Assembly: GCA_030374805.1 (NCBI GenBank) | Contig: JARGSG010000265.1 | Span: 62,001 to 126,000, forward strand | DNA: 64,000 nt | Source of the DNA: Gracilaria gracilis | Taxonomy: Eukaryota > Rhodophyta > Florideophyceae > Gracilariales > Gracilariaceae | Reading direction: 5' to 3' | Shown here: piece by piece, positions 1 to 10,325 of the stretch | Numbering within the stretch: position 1 is the stretch's first letter | Layout of the letters: each line of letters starts with the position of its first letter | Notes under the pieces: generated by a model | Databases searched by the model: none | Told to the model about the DNA's origin: nothing | Seen by the model: only the letters and a program-made list of their open reading frames with translations | Program-made: the position numbers and the translations under genes

Positions 1-34
1 TTCTGCAGATGATAACAAACCGAAGCAGGCTCAT

Positions 35-3000
35 ATGTCATGCAGCAAGGCTCAGCATCCGCAGCCCCTGCCGCACCATGTTGAACAAGAGCTCAATCTG
101 CAGGTCTTGCAGCACAAGCACAACCAACAGCAGCGAGAGATGGACCTGCATGAGCACACCCAACAACAGCCCCACCCACAACACCCGGATTTGCACCAGA
201 GTATGAGGCAGCATCAGCACCATCAACAGCACAACCAACGAAACCAAGCAGTTGATTCCTCCTTCCTTTCTGCCGTGCGCAACACTGTGTCACTTGGTTT
301 ACATTCCATCGGTTTCTTCCCTCTATGTATCGACTGCGGCGTTGGCCTTCCTTCCCAGCGCGCGATAGCGTATCACCTCCGCCTTGTTCACTCTCTCTCT
401 TCCGATAATGCACACAACATCTCCGAGCAGCTATGGAAGTCGAGGCAGTTCTACTTGGATAGCACGCGCCAGTGAGAACTATGGACCAAATACGATCCAT
501 AGGCCAAACGGGCGCTCATAAAGGGACCCGACACGTACTTGTCTGCACTAAAGAACCTTTCGCGATGCAATGGCTACCAATGCTCCCATTGTGACTCCTG
601 CTATGTCGACATAACTCGACTAGCCGACCACATCATCCAAGTGCACCGTGCGTCAAAGACCACCATTCGCGCTGTAGTAGATCGAATTGTATTGCTTGGA
701 AAGCTTCCATTACAGACCATCTTCCACGGCTCTAAGCGTCACTTGTTCCCAACGACGGAAACTACCCCTATTGGTACCATTGCCAACTCCTTTCCGGTAC
801 CAATCCCAGGTGTATCCAAATCTGACCCTCACCCATCAGCATATACTACCACACGTACGCCGAATCATGTCCCTCAAGAACACTCTAAAGAACTGGATGC
901 TCATCGTCAACTTCAAAACGCCAATGATACCTCTTCTACATCCATAGGTACAGCGCAACCAATGAAAACTACCTTCCTACAACCTGCAGACGTATCCAGT
1001 GCCTTTTCTACCATAAAGCAAGCCACAGGACCTTTCAGTGCCAACATCCTTGCCGGTTCCGAGGTAGAAAAGAACTCCTTTCTTACCTTTGCAAAGTTTG
1101 ACGTCATTCTCAACGACATGAAAGTGCCCCTCTATCACGCACTTCACTTCACCGAACCCGAACCGCATTGCAAACTCAATAGCCAAAACGTCGCACACGA
1201 TATCCTCCAGTATCTGTTGCAAGTGAACACTTCATCACGAGGAGCCCACTCTTGATTCTGGACAAAATGCGCAGGCGTGATAACTCCAGGTTCAGAACCG
1301 TTTCTCTGCAACCCCTGAAACGGTACGCATAGCATATCTCGCCTGTATTGTTCTTCATCCACCGGACGAGCGAACGTCGTCCGCCGCTTGTACAAAAAGC
1401 GAGCTCTGCTGTCAACTATTTTCATAATCTAAACCGCACAAGTGCTTCTCACGACTTGCAGCATGAGGTACACCCGCCAACCTATCACAACACGAACAAC
1501 TTGGCTTTATTGCACTCTGCACTAAGACCCATCTCACTGCAGACTCTCCCACAATACGCCTCGTGGGACAAGCTTTTCATTCGCAACTTTGTTGCAGGTG
1601 CAAGTTCGGTGCTCCCTGAATCCTCATCGGATAACCCACCGCAACACAAAATGACACAGCGACCAAAATCTCGCAACCTACATGATGAACAACAGCAACA
1701 GCAACAAACCACATCCGGAAACATACCACACATATAGAAAAAGCCGCCTCATGGCCAAACCTATGTGAGCCGCCGTTTTGCGGATGCCGCGGCAGTGACG
1801 AATTTGCTGGCAGCCCTGCAATATTCCATCTGCTCCTGCGCTATACATGAGCTCAAAGATCTTGATAAACTCTCTCAAGTCAGCTCTTCTACAATTCCCG
1901 AACAAGAGATCAAAAACCGCATGAAACTCATCAACAACTCCGTTGATCCCAACCTGGAAACCGCACTCACATTCATTCGTGGCGTCCTTTCTACTGCCAT
2001 GTACATCTTTTCCAATGAGGATCTCTTCGTTTCTTTCCAACGCTTCGACGTGCACCCATTTTGCGGAATTGCCCACGACACACATCTTTTCCTTCCCCAA
2101 CTTGGTTCAATAGTGCGCAAGCTACAGAACGAGGGTTAGCATATCATCTCCCATGATTTGCTCCTCAGCATACCATTCCAGGCCGCTTTTCTCACCCAGC
2201 TCTACTATCTCAGCGATGACTCCTTCACAGAACCCCCCAGCTTTTCCTTCCTCACACACAATCGTAACACCGCCTTCATTGAGAGCAACCTCGGCTTCGT
2301 GTTCAACTGTCTGGCCTTCCCTTCCAAGAACAGCGGCAAAGCACATTTTGTAGCACCGCTACCAAACCCAGAAACAAACCGGCAGCAACAACCATCCTCG
2401 TCTAAATCACCCGCCACAATGAACCTGTTCGGAAGGCACATGTTCGCCTCAGCTCTCTCTCGCTCGCTTTCGTGTGCCCAGAAAGTTCAAAAGCGTCTAC
2501 TCGTCGCTCTCCATTTATCAAGCGGTTCACCCGCTCGCGTCACGGAAATGAAATCCTACCGCATGCACAACGACCAACACAAGCAGCGCTGTCTAATTCG
2601 AATCGATAAGACGTCTGTATTTATCGCCCGCTATGCTAAAACAAGGAATACACGCGGCGTCGCCAAGCCCATACCTCGATTTGGAGACCCAACCATCTCT
2701 CGCTTGCTTCTTACCTACCTCACTCTCATCAAACCTTGCGAGACGTGGCTCGTTCGCGAAATGCACGGCCATGAAAAAGCTCGCACCCATTGGAAAATGC
2801 TGTTCGTCAACGATGGTATCCCGCACAACGACGGCACAATCCGCACCCTTGTGAGCTCCACTCTCTCCGCAAACGGATTCCCACACTCTGTTAATCGTTA
2901 TAGAGACTTTTGCGTTGGTATGACCACAGCCGTGGCCAATTTTGGCGCACAACAGGTCATGGATGCTCTGCTTGTCGATGTTCTCCATGTCGCCAACGCA

Positions 3001-4979
3001 CAAGCAGGTCACTCCGTACACACAGTTGATCTTCTGTATGCCAGAACCCCTCATGACCTCGCTGGTCTCCCTGGACAGGAGCTCTCAAAATATCGAGCTC
3101 GGTACACCCAGTGGCTCCAACAGCTAGGGCTTGTACCCCATTCCGAACGCGCGGCAAAGGGCCGTAAAACAGCCCTTGATCTGGACAGCTGCAAATTTCC
3201 AGGCCACGTGTCTCTACTAGAACGATCTGCTCATACCTCCCAAAGATATGCGACTCCAGCACCCAATCATCGCTCTGCACTACCACACTCTCCCACATTC
3301 GACCTCAATGTTGCGAGATTCAACCCGTTTGATCACTCTGCACACCACAATTTAGCTGTATGCTCTCTCACCCTTGTGGTACCATGCTTGCCAACGGCAC
3401 CGTTCGTGTCCTACGAACACAACAATAGCCATTTACTCCATGCTCTTCGTTCTGCCGCAGCAAATCAAACAGCTGTGTTCAAATCTCACCAACAGTTCAA
3501 TACAACAGCAGCTGTTTCCGGAAGGGCCAAAAACCTGTTCATCCAACCTACAGGAGCTGGCAAAAAACTTTCGGTTCTTCTCCCGGCATACATGGTAAAG
3601 AGGTTCATTCTCATCTATCATCATTTCCCCTTTGTCCGCTTTGATGGCCGAGCTTCAAGAACGCGCCAGAAGCCCTCGGATTGAACACCTCCACAGAGCT
3701 CACACATCTCAGCACCGCATACGCGGATTTTAACGTCCTCTCCCCCCGTGCCGTTTCCACACAATCCTTTACCGCATTTGTCCAGTGCTTGGTGACAACA
3801 AAATGGCTGGCTCAAATCTTCGTAGACGAGGCGCACCTTTCCGTGCTATGGCAGAACTTTTGTCTTGAGATTGCTATCATCCGTGACTACTTCCAAACTG
3901 TCCCAATGCACATACCGCGCGTGCTTCTCAGTGCCACGATTCCTCCACGTGAACGTCCTCTCATCCTTTCCATGCTGCATGTGCCGGACGCACAACTTCA
4001 CGCCTCTGCAACGGGTAGAGACAATATCCGCTTCATGGTCTCCAACATTTCAGGAGCACAACCTAAACATTCCCCGACACCACCATCAGGCCGCCTTCGT
4101 ACAACTTCTGGAACGTTCCAGTCTATTGCTTCGCCCGTTCTCAATCTCTCACTTTCTATCGTTCAGAAGCATCTTTCCCGTTTTACACAGTCTACGGATC
4201 ACGACGGCCACAGACCACGCATGGTCCGTATTCTCTTCTTCGCCTTGTCACGCTGAACTGCTCAAAACGCCTACGACGCCTTCCGCGCTTCCACTAGTTC
4301 TTCCTGGAAACTCTGCAAAACCGACCACTTCATCGTTCTATTATACCATGCAGAACTCGCTACAGATGTCCAACGAGCGGCGTACGACTCTTGGCGCTCA
4401 GCACCTCAAGAAAAACCTACATCTTCTCAACCACGTGTTGTTCTCATGGTTTGTACAACCGCATTCGGAACCAGACTCTAACCAAAAGTGAAATTTGTTT
4501 TCAACATGGGTGGCGTTGCCAGCCTAACGGATCTGGCACAGCAGCCCGGCCGCACCGCACGAGAGGAAAACACAAAGGCTCTTTGCCTCACCAATTATTG
4601 CAAACGCTACTTCAAAATGCTCATGGATTCGATGACATCACCTCGAGGCATTCCCCGGGACGAACCTGAGCGATGGATGGAAGCCCAAGCTTGGGTGCAC
4701 CAAACCGCACTATGCCGCCGCAACTCACTATATTTAGCTATTGATGGCAAAGAGCCTGGCAGATGCCTCTTCTCGAAGACTGCCCTCAATTGCGACGTTT
4801 ATCATACCAACACCGTTGTTACATCATCTCAGTCTTCATCTCAGCAACCTTCACAAACAATCTCGCAACACCACATCCCTGCACAAACACCTCCGAGTTC
4901 CGAACAACACAAAACCCCCCAGCTCCCTCCAATTGATTCACAAACCCTCCCGAAAGCAACAGCCAAACATATGCACTGA
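35..4979 (+). pseudogene. RecQ-type helicase pseudogene, telomere-linked-helicase (TLH) kind
   Basis: Remains of a very large helicase gene spread over several frames. In order: a zinc-finger-like segment near 330-400 (CIDCGVGLP...HLRLVH), a second near 575-640 (CSHCDSC...HIIQVH), a long middle region, then a tyrosine-recombinase-like stretch (SGSPARVTE near 2521; YRDF near 2900; QAGHSVHTVDLLY near 3002). The SF2 helicase core follows: a Walker A-like PTGAGK near 3550 followed by K where S/T is expected, IFVDEAHL near 3820, VLLSATIPP near 3920, an R-x-N-I box near 4018, YHAEL and TTAFGT near 4340-4470, and motif VI QQPGRTARE near 4540. A Cys-rich tail (CRRN...CDVY, 4710-4805) resembles the RecQ zinc module. 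Fungal TLH helicases share this order and are usually subtelomeric. At least six stops or frame changes make it non-functional. Whether it was a host gene or part of a mobile element cannot be told here. Confidence 0.75.
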
Positions 4980-5344
4980 AATGACGCACACAAAAACAGC
5001 TACCACACAGCTTGACGACAGCCTTGTTCCACATCCTACGACCAAGGCACAACACAATTTTAATCTCAGCGACAGCGCCCAACACCTGTCACCCACTCCA
5101 AAACCCAAGCTCCCCACGCTGCTTAACATAGCATTGTCTCCTATCTCCATCCCAGATTCAAGCCAATCTCAGTCCTCCACAACCCTCTTCTTCAATCTCC
5201 AGGATCTCAGCGGACACTAAATCGTCAAGCACATGGAAGAAGTTTCGAGGCGTCTCCAAATGTTTTGCACGCCACGTTTCCACATTTGGACAAAAGGGCC
5301 ACGTTGGACGAAAAGCACCGCTGCCCTTACATGCGAAATCGATG

Positions 5345-6187
5345 TTACCGACGCCCCTTCACTTCCTTCCCACACCTCCCTCGCTTCCTACCCTTCACAG
5401 CCTCCCGTAAACTTTCAATCAGGACATTTTGCTGCTTCAGCTCCTCCCTCACCCGTTCCAATTCTTTCTGCGTGAGCTTTAAACTGACCATCATCGTATA
5501 GTGGTCCTCTCTCATATTTCCCAGCTTCCCTTTCAACGAATTCACCCTCTCAACCAGTGCAGACCTTGGCAACACGCGTAAGTTCTCTTCATCTCCTTCT
5601 CCTATTCCTGTAGTTCCCAATTCCCTTGCTCGGTTCCTCTCTCCACGATTCCCAGAATCGTAGGCTCCTGCTTCATGCACATCGTCCTCAATCCGAACGG
5701 CATTATGCCTTATACGTATTCCTTCAGGCGTTCGTACCGCGGTTTCCACCAAGTTCCCTCCAGTTCTATGCCTGTTTCGGACAACGACATCTTCTCCTTC
5801 GAAATATCTTCCATCCACTGGTATATTGTTTCTCACATTTTCATTCACTGATCCACCACTGCTACGTCCTACAACTCCCCCCGGCAAATTGTCTCGTAGC
5901 CATTCCATCCTCTCCACATTGGCGTGGCTCCCCATTACATCGCCCACACGCCCAATTCGCCTCCCAGTCTCCTCTGCGTTTCCATGTTCCCTCATATGCC
6001 TCATACCCCCCACTTCCTCTTCCTCCCGCATCGCAGTATGTCGCGGCCCACCAATGCTCTCTCTTTCCAGCATTCGGTTCCTCCTAACACCAACCACACC
6101 CTCCATGCCCTCGTTCCTCGCCTCCTGAACGCCTCCTCCTACTCCTCTTTCCCGACCCCTTCCCTCCCTAATACCAACCACAGGCAC
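5345..6187 (-). pseudogene. coiled-coil protein, copy A, truncated
   Basis: A 280-codon frame rich in E, R, G and V with a C-terminal heptad-like stretch (KLTQKELERVREELKQQNV) expected to form a coiled coil, ending in a basic KGRKRGRCGKEVKGRR tail. It closely matches codons 1-285 or so of the copy B protein at 58793-60910. The match stops near 5347, so this copy lacks the roughly 420 C-terminal codons that copy B still carries. It lies downstream of the Arg-rich and methyltransferase-SET genes on the same strand, in the same order as copy B. The family is unknown to me. The coil and basic tail would fit a DNA- or chromatin-associated partner, but that is inference. It faces the helicase pseudogene tail to tail. 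Confidence 0.6.
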
Positions 6188-6422
6188 TCTCTCTCCCTCC
6201 TTCCGTCTAATACCACGGCTAACTATCCCACAAGTACTTCTTGCTATCGTCCTTCGCTCCCCCCCAATGCGACACTCCCTTCTCTATGACATCTCCACAC
6301 TCGCCTTCTTCTACAACTTGCGTAAAGTCAACGTCCCTTCGCCGCCCACCTCTATCCGTACCGTCCCGCGCATCATTCCCCTGCCTTCCTCCCCTCCCTT
6401 CCCTGCTTTCCACTCCTCCATT

Positions 6423-6998
6423 TCAGATCTCATGTGGAAGCGGAGTAGCTGGTGTTACCAAAGCACTTACGGTTCGCTCGGTTCGTTCCGTTTGCTCGGT
6501 GCGCTCCTTTCGCTTCGTTCGCTCCGTTTGCCTGGTTTGCTCGATTCGCTCGGCTCGCTCGGACCGTTCGGTTCCCTCCAAAGGTCGGCCCCGATCATGT
6601 TTCCCCGTGTTCTTCCTACCTTTCCCACGTAATCCGCTTCGAGGAGCACGCGAAGTACGCCCAATACTGCCCTCGCCATTTTCCACATCGCCACTTCGAG
6701 GCGCACGCGTAGTACAATCCAAGCCATCCTTGCGACCGCGACGTATCACCTCTACACGCCTTCTCCCTTTCGACGCGCGCCCGCTTACATCCTCCGCATT
6801 CGCATTCGCATTCGCACTTCTCGTTTTACGTTTCCCCATATGGAATCGGACGACGACGATGCGCCCGGCGGTCCGCTCTAGATGTTGTCCCTGCGCGCCG
6901 CTCGACTTGTTCGCCGCTCGATGTGATCGCAGGTCCCCCGTGAGACGCAAACCCCACCTGTAGAAATACCGCACCGTTTTAGTACTTTTCGGAATCAC
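6423..6998 (-). CDS. Arg-rich low-complexity protein, copy A
   Basis: A 191-codon frame beginning MIPKSTKTVRYFY. It has a basic N-terminal half (GKRKTRSANANANAED, GRASKGRRR, AT-hook-like in feel), an imperfect internal repeat APRSG...RTSRAPRSG, and a C-terminal tract of ERTER/TEQTER triplets. The ANANANA stretch comes from a GCATTC hexanucleotide repeat with about three units here and about seven in copy B. Copy A keeps the basic part and the TER tract in one frame, whereas copy B reads into an NRANRAN version after a one-base difference near 61250. Copy A is therefore probably closer to the original frame. Function unknown; a nucleic-acid-binding role is inferred only from composition. The start is the first ATG of the frame, downstream of a spacer conserved in both copies. 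Confidence 0.5.
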   Translation of the reverse strand: MIPKSTKTVRYFYRWGLRLTGDLRSHRAANKSSGAQGQHLERTAGRIVVVRFHMGKRKTRSANANANAEDVSGRASKGRRRVEVIRRGRKDGLDCTTRAPRSGDVENGEGSIGRTSRAPRSGLRGKGRKNTGKHDRGRPLEGTERSERAERIEQTRQTERTKRKERTEQTERTERTVSALVTPATPLPHEI

Positions 6999-7312
6999 CT
7001 CCCGAAAATTGGCATAGAAATTTCCCTTTCTGTACGAAACCTCACTGCCAAAAACTGTTACACTTTCACATCATATCACATGTACTCCGTATCCTCCATC
7101 CTATGCCCTTGAACGTAAACCCACTCACCTAAATCCAATCTTGTTCACGTCACTGCATGATAAAAGGTGACGAAACCCACTCACTTGGGGGAGTTCTCAT
7201 CCTCCCCTGTGGAAGAAGAGAGTTAAAGAAAGCGTAATGAAATGTATATAATTCGCTTTTACATATTCTACGGTACACCTTTCGGTTCTATAAGTAATAA
7301 GTCAATTGAGCT
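6999..7312. promoter_or_regulatory. conserved 314-bp spacer, copy A
   Basis: Noncoding stretch between the stop of the methyltransferase-SET frame and the start of the Arg-rich frame. It is alignable nearly base for base, and of the same length, with 61704-62017 in copy B. It includes the sequence TTGGGGGAGTTCTCAT followed by a CTCCCC complement, able to form a short stem. Conservation between copies only shows they descend from one unit. A combined terminator and promoter is the simplest reading but is inferred. Confidence 0.35.
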
Positions 7313-8958
7313 CTAGTCTATTACTATCGGATTCGAAGACGTACCCCATGTGTACTCCATTCCATAATCTGCAGACAACTCTTCTCCCACTTCTACATCT
7401 CGAAGTGCTGGCACGGCAAGCATTCTGTATTCTCTTAATTGAAGCGGAGTTCGCCCAGTTCCTGGGGTTCGAATCACCGCCACATTGGCAGTTCGTCGCT
7501 GCTTCACGCCATCATCTACTGCATCCCTATCTTTATCCCCTTCCCTATATTTTGGGTAGTTAATTGTTCCACCCAACCAGAAAGGAGCGGGGACAATCCA
7601 TACAGAAATTGTAGGTATTCTCGTCTTCTTTCTGGGAGTTTCCGGAATACTTCTCCTCGCAGGCTAATCTCCATCGCATAAGTTCAAAAACGTGCGACGG
7701 CGGCTACCAACAACTCTTCCCCATACTTCTTGTGTACCTCCTTCCTCTTCATTAAGTCATGGTACACTAGAATTCCGTAAAAGAAACATATCTCTTCGTT
7801 CTTCATGAAACGGCGCGTGGTAAACACTCCCACTCCTGCGTCATGGTGACGAATCGATGACTTCCCAATGCGACAACCACACATAGTCGCCTCCAGTGCC
7901 ATCATCGCGTTCCAATCGAGAAGTCCCATCTTCCCTTGCAACGTTTTCGGCCACTCATGCAGCGCTTTGCGCCTGCCGATCATGGCCATGCTCTCATCTC
8001 GCCACATCGATGCCAGGAAATCCACAATATACGGAGGGAACTTCTGATACTGTGGGAAGCCGGATGGAGCCTTCCATGATCGTGAAGGACGAGCGTTCCA
8101 CTTGGGAAATAAGTCCATCACGCGATTCACAGAGTTTCAGACCTCCTGTGTAATGTGAATGTCCGTCTCATTATCGCGCCCGAACTGAACAATGGCCGCG
8201 TGCCTAGCATGAGCAAAGCAGTCAGGGTACGGTTCACAACCAATAAACTTCCGGTGACGTTGTAACTTCATGCATTCCATGGCGATTGAGAAAGTTCCCA
8301 CGAACAAGTCCACCACTGTATCACCTGGCTGCGAAAATCAGCTGATGAGCTCCTTCAACAACGCGCGAGGTTTTTGTTCCGACCTCACCTTTTGCAAAAT
8401 GTATCCCCCACCTTCCTTCTTTCTCTTCCATTGAAGAGTCTCCCCATTGGACATGGGCGGTACCTGGTCAATAACACTGTGGTACCCTGGATATTTTGAC
8501 TGCACGTAGTTGAAGTTCTCAAAGTTCACCATCGCATGCTGCTGTGCATAAGCGAGGCCATTTTGAACACCATGTATCACATACTCCATGGCAGGGAACA
8601 AGGAGCAGGACCTCCGTCCCGGGTTTCGCATGGGGTTACCTTGCGACCGTATAAAATGAATCGGGATCTGGTCCAAAACAAACGAACGCCTCGGAACCCC
8701 TTGCTCGTCCTTTGCTCCCATAAGGGAAAGCACCTTCGTCCACTGGTTCACCTGTTCCAATGCACAGAAGATAACGAAATGACCCCCCGGACGTAGCAGC
8801 CTTGATATAAGCTTTGCCGCCTTTTTCATTTGCTCAGCACTCAGCATATCGTACCAACTGTTATCCAGGTTCTTGTCGGCCATTATGTTGTTGCATGGGT
8901 CCATAAGCAGTGCTCGCCATGACCTGAGATGTTCCCCACCGTTACAAAATGTCATCAC
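7313..8958 (-). pseudogene. DNA methyltransferase-SET fusion, copy A, inactivated
   Basis: Decayed paralogue of the intact gene at 62018-63856. The methyltransferase part is read at 8338-8958 and the SET part at 7313-8130. The catalytic DPPY of copy B reads DPCN here, so the active site is lost. A CGA-to-TGA change near 8338 stops the frame after LLKELIS, a further stop lies near 8140, and the frame ends again at about 7684 before the last SET segment (DVEVGEELSADYG, 7313-7576). Similarity to copy B fades upstream of about 8905, so the N-terminal 75 or so residues are missing or replaced. By eye nucleotide identity to copy B is above 90 percent across the matched part. It shares the downstream spacer and Arg-rich gene with copy B. 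Confidence 0.85.
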
Positions 8959-9209
8959 ATCGAACGATCCTGAGACTCTTCAGGTTCAAGTGAACGAAAC
9001 TCTGATGTTCATCGATTAATCGTTGCGCTCTTTGCGCAGCTTTCCCGTGCAGGGAGTACGCTTCATGTCTCCCACACTTCGTCTCCCCTCTGTCAGACAT
9101 TTTTCGGCTGACAAGTAAGCCGCATGCTGTGGATAACAAAGATTACCTCTGTGAATCGCCGACAAAAGCTCTACCCACCTTTTCCCGAACTTAAGAACCC
9201 AGAATATCG

Positions 9210-10325
9210 GTGGGATCGTACTCTTATGGTTTACGCACACGCTGGGGTGGTAACCTGCACGAAAGGCCTCATAATGCTAATGATAAACTCCGTTGTTGCG
9301 GCCTTATTTCTACGACACCATTAGGACCAATATCTGTCTCTGGTCATGACATTTTTGTGGTGAAACTGTCACAGGAAAACTGTAGAGGTAAAGGCTATCT
9401 GTGCTATTGGATAAAATTATGTCGCCGGACAGGTACGGCAAAATATGTTGTGGCAATTATTCGGTTCGACCTCGCTCATCGCTTGTTTTGGAGGTTTTTG
9501 GATAGGGACGTCAATGAAGAGCGTGGAGAACGGAGGAACGGTACGATGCAACGAAAAGCTGGTTCTGTCGCCAGTAGTGTCCGTGAAACCGGAATGCCCG
9601 GACAGGGACATTTTCAATTCTTAAGAGCACTGTGTTGTGCTGTTTATCGCAAGTATGAAACGAGACACGATAACACGCAGCGAACCGTCACTCCGGATCT
9701 ATACTCCGTATGGTCACTAACTTGTGGCATTAAAACGGAATTGTTTGCAGATGCTTTCAATGAAAGCGGGACACTTCAATCATACTGTAGTTTAGACTCC
9801 GAAGACTCTCAGTTCGGAGCCTGTGGCAAATGGCAAGACGTTGAGGATAAAGTTGATGGTGTAGGTGGCAATCCCCCATTTGAGAAAACATTTTTGCGAA
9901 AGATGATCTCTCAGTTTGATAAGGGAGCACGAAGTCTTGCTCCATACTGCAGATGTCTTCTACTGCCTCTCGGAGCAACGTATGGTTTAACGGAAGAAAG
10001 ACAATCGCTTTCTACGAAAGGAATCTTACTCGTACGTATACCAGCCGGGTGTCTGTCTTTCAAACGTCAAAAAACATATTTTTGTTACACACCAACCGCC
10101 GAATATCATCAGTTTCAGGAGCTTGGACTCTTCGTTTGGTTGAACAAAGAGTATCTCATCGTTCATCCTCCACCACAAAATGTAGAAATGATTTACTTTC
10201 AGTGGATCGTTCGGTCGTGTTCACATCCATCAAGGGTTATCATGCACTTAGAAGCCTTTGAAGAAGCCTTCCAAAAATTGTTGCGCTCCCCAAAATTTCA
10301 TCTTCCGTTGTTCTTGGCTTCATAA
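9210..10325 (+). CDS. PCIF1-like (NPPF) adenine methyltransferase homologue
   Basis: A 371-codon open stretch. Residues 177-184 read ELFADAFN, followed by SYCSLDSEDSQFGACG (191-206) and GGNPPFEKTFL (219-229). PCIF1, the cap-adjacent m6Am RNA methyltransferase, shows the same succession: an ELFASPLN-like motif, a CSxxPDxDxxFGS-like motif, and the catalytic NPPF tetrapeptide. NPPF enzymes are Rossmann-fold N6-adenine methyltransferases found in animals, many protists and some large viruses. No WW domain is visible. There is no ATG until about codon 112 (near 9543), so either a 5-prime exon lies upstream or the gene has lost its start. It runs divergently from methyltransferase-SET copy A, about 250 bases away. 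Its codon use looks more balanced than that block. The substrate (RNA or DNA) cannot be told. Confidence 0.6.
   Translation: MGSYSYGLRTRWGGNLHERPHNANDKLRCCGLISTTPLGPISVSGHDIFVVKLSQENCRGKGYLCYWIKLCRRTGTAKYVVAIIRFDLAHRLFWRFLDRDVNEERGERRNGTMQRKAGSVASSVRETGMPGQGHFQFLRALCCAVYRKYETRHDNTQRTVTPDLYSVWSLTCGIKTELFADAFNESGTLQSYCSLDSEDSQFGACGKWQDVEDKVDGVGGNPPFEKTFLRKMISQFDKGARSLAPYCRCLLLPLGATYGLTEERQSLSTKGILLVRIPAGCLSFKRQKTYFCYTPTAEYHQFQELGLFVWLNKEYLIVHPPPQNVEMIYFQWIVRSCSHPSRVIMHLEAFEEAFQKLLRSPKFHLPLFLAS

Noticed and set aside
6423-6727. Plus- and minus-strand repeat frames (SVRSVRS, FARFAPFA, ERTER) as separate genes
   Set aside because: All frames of the tract are open because it is a short tandem repeat; only the minus-strand frame continuous with the basic segment is kept.
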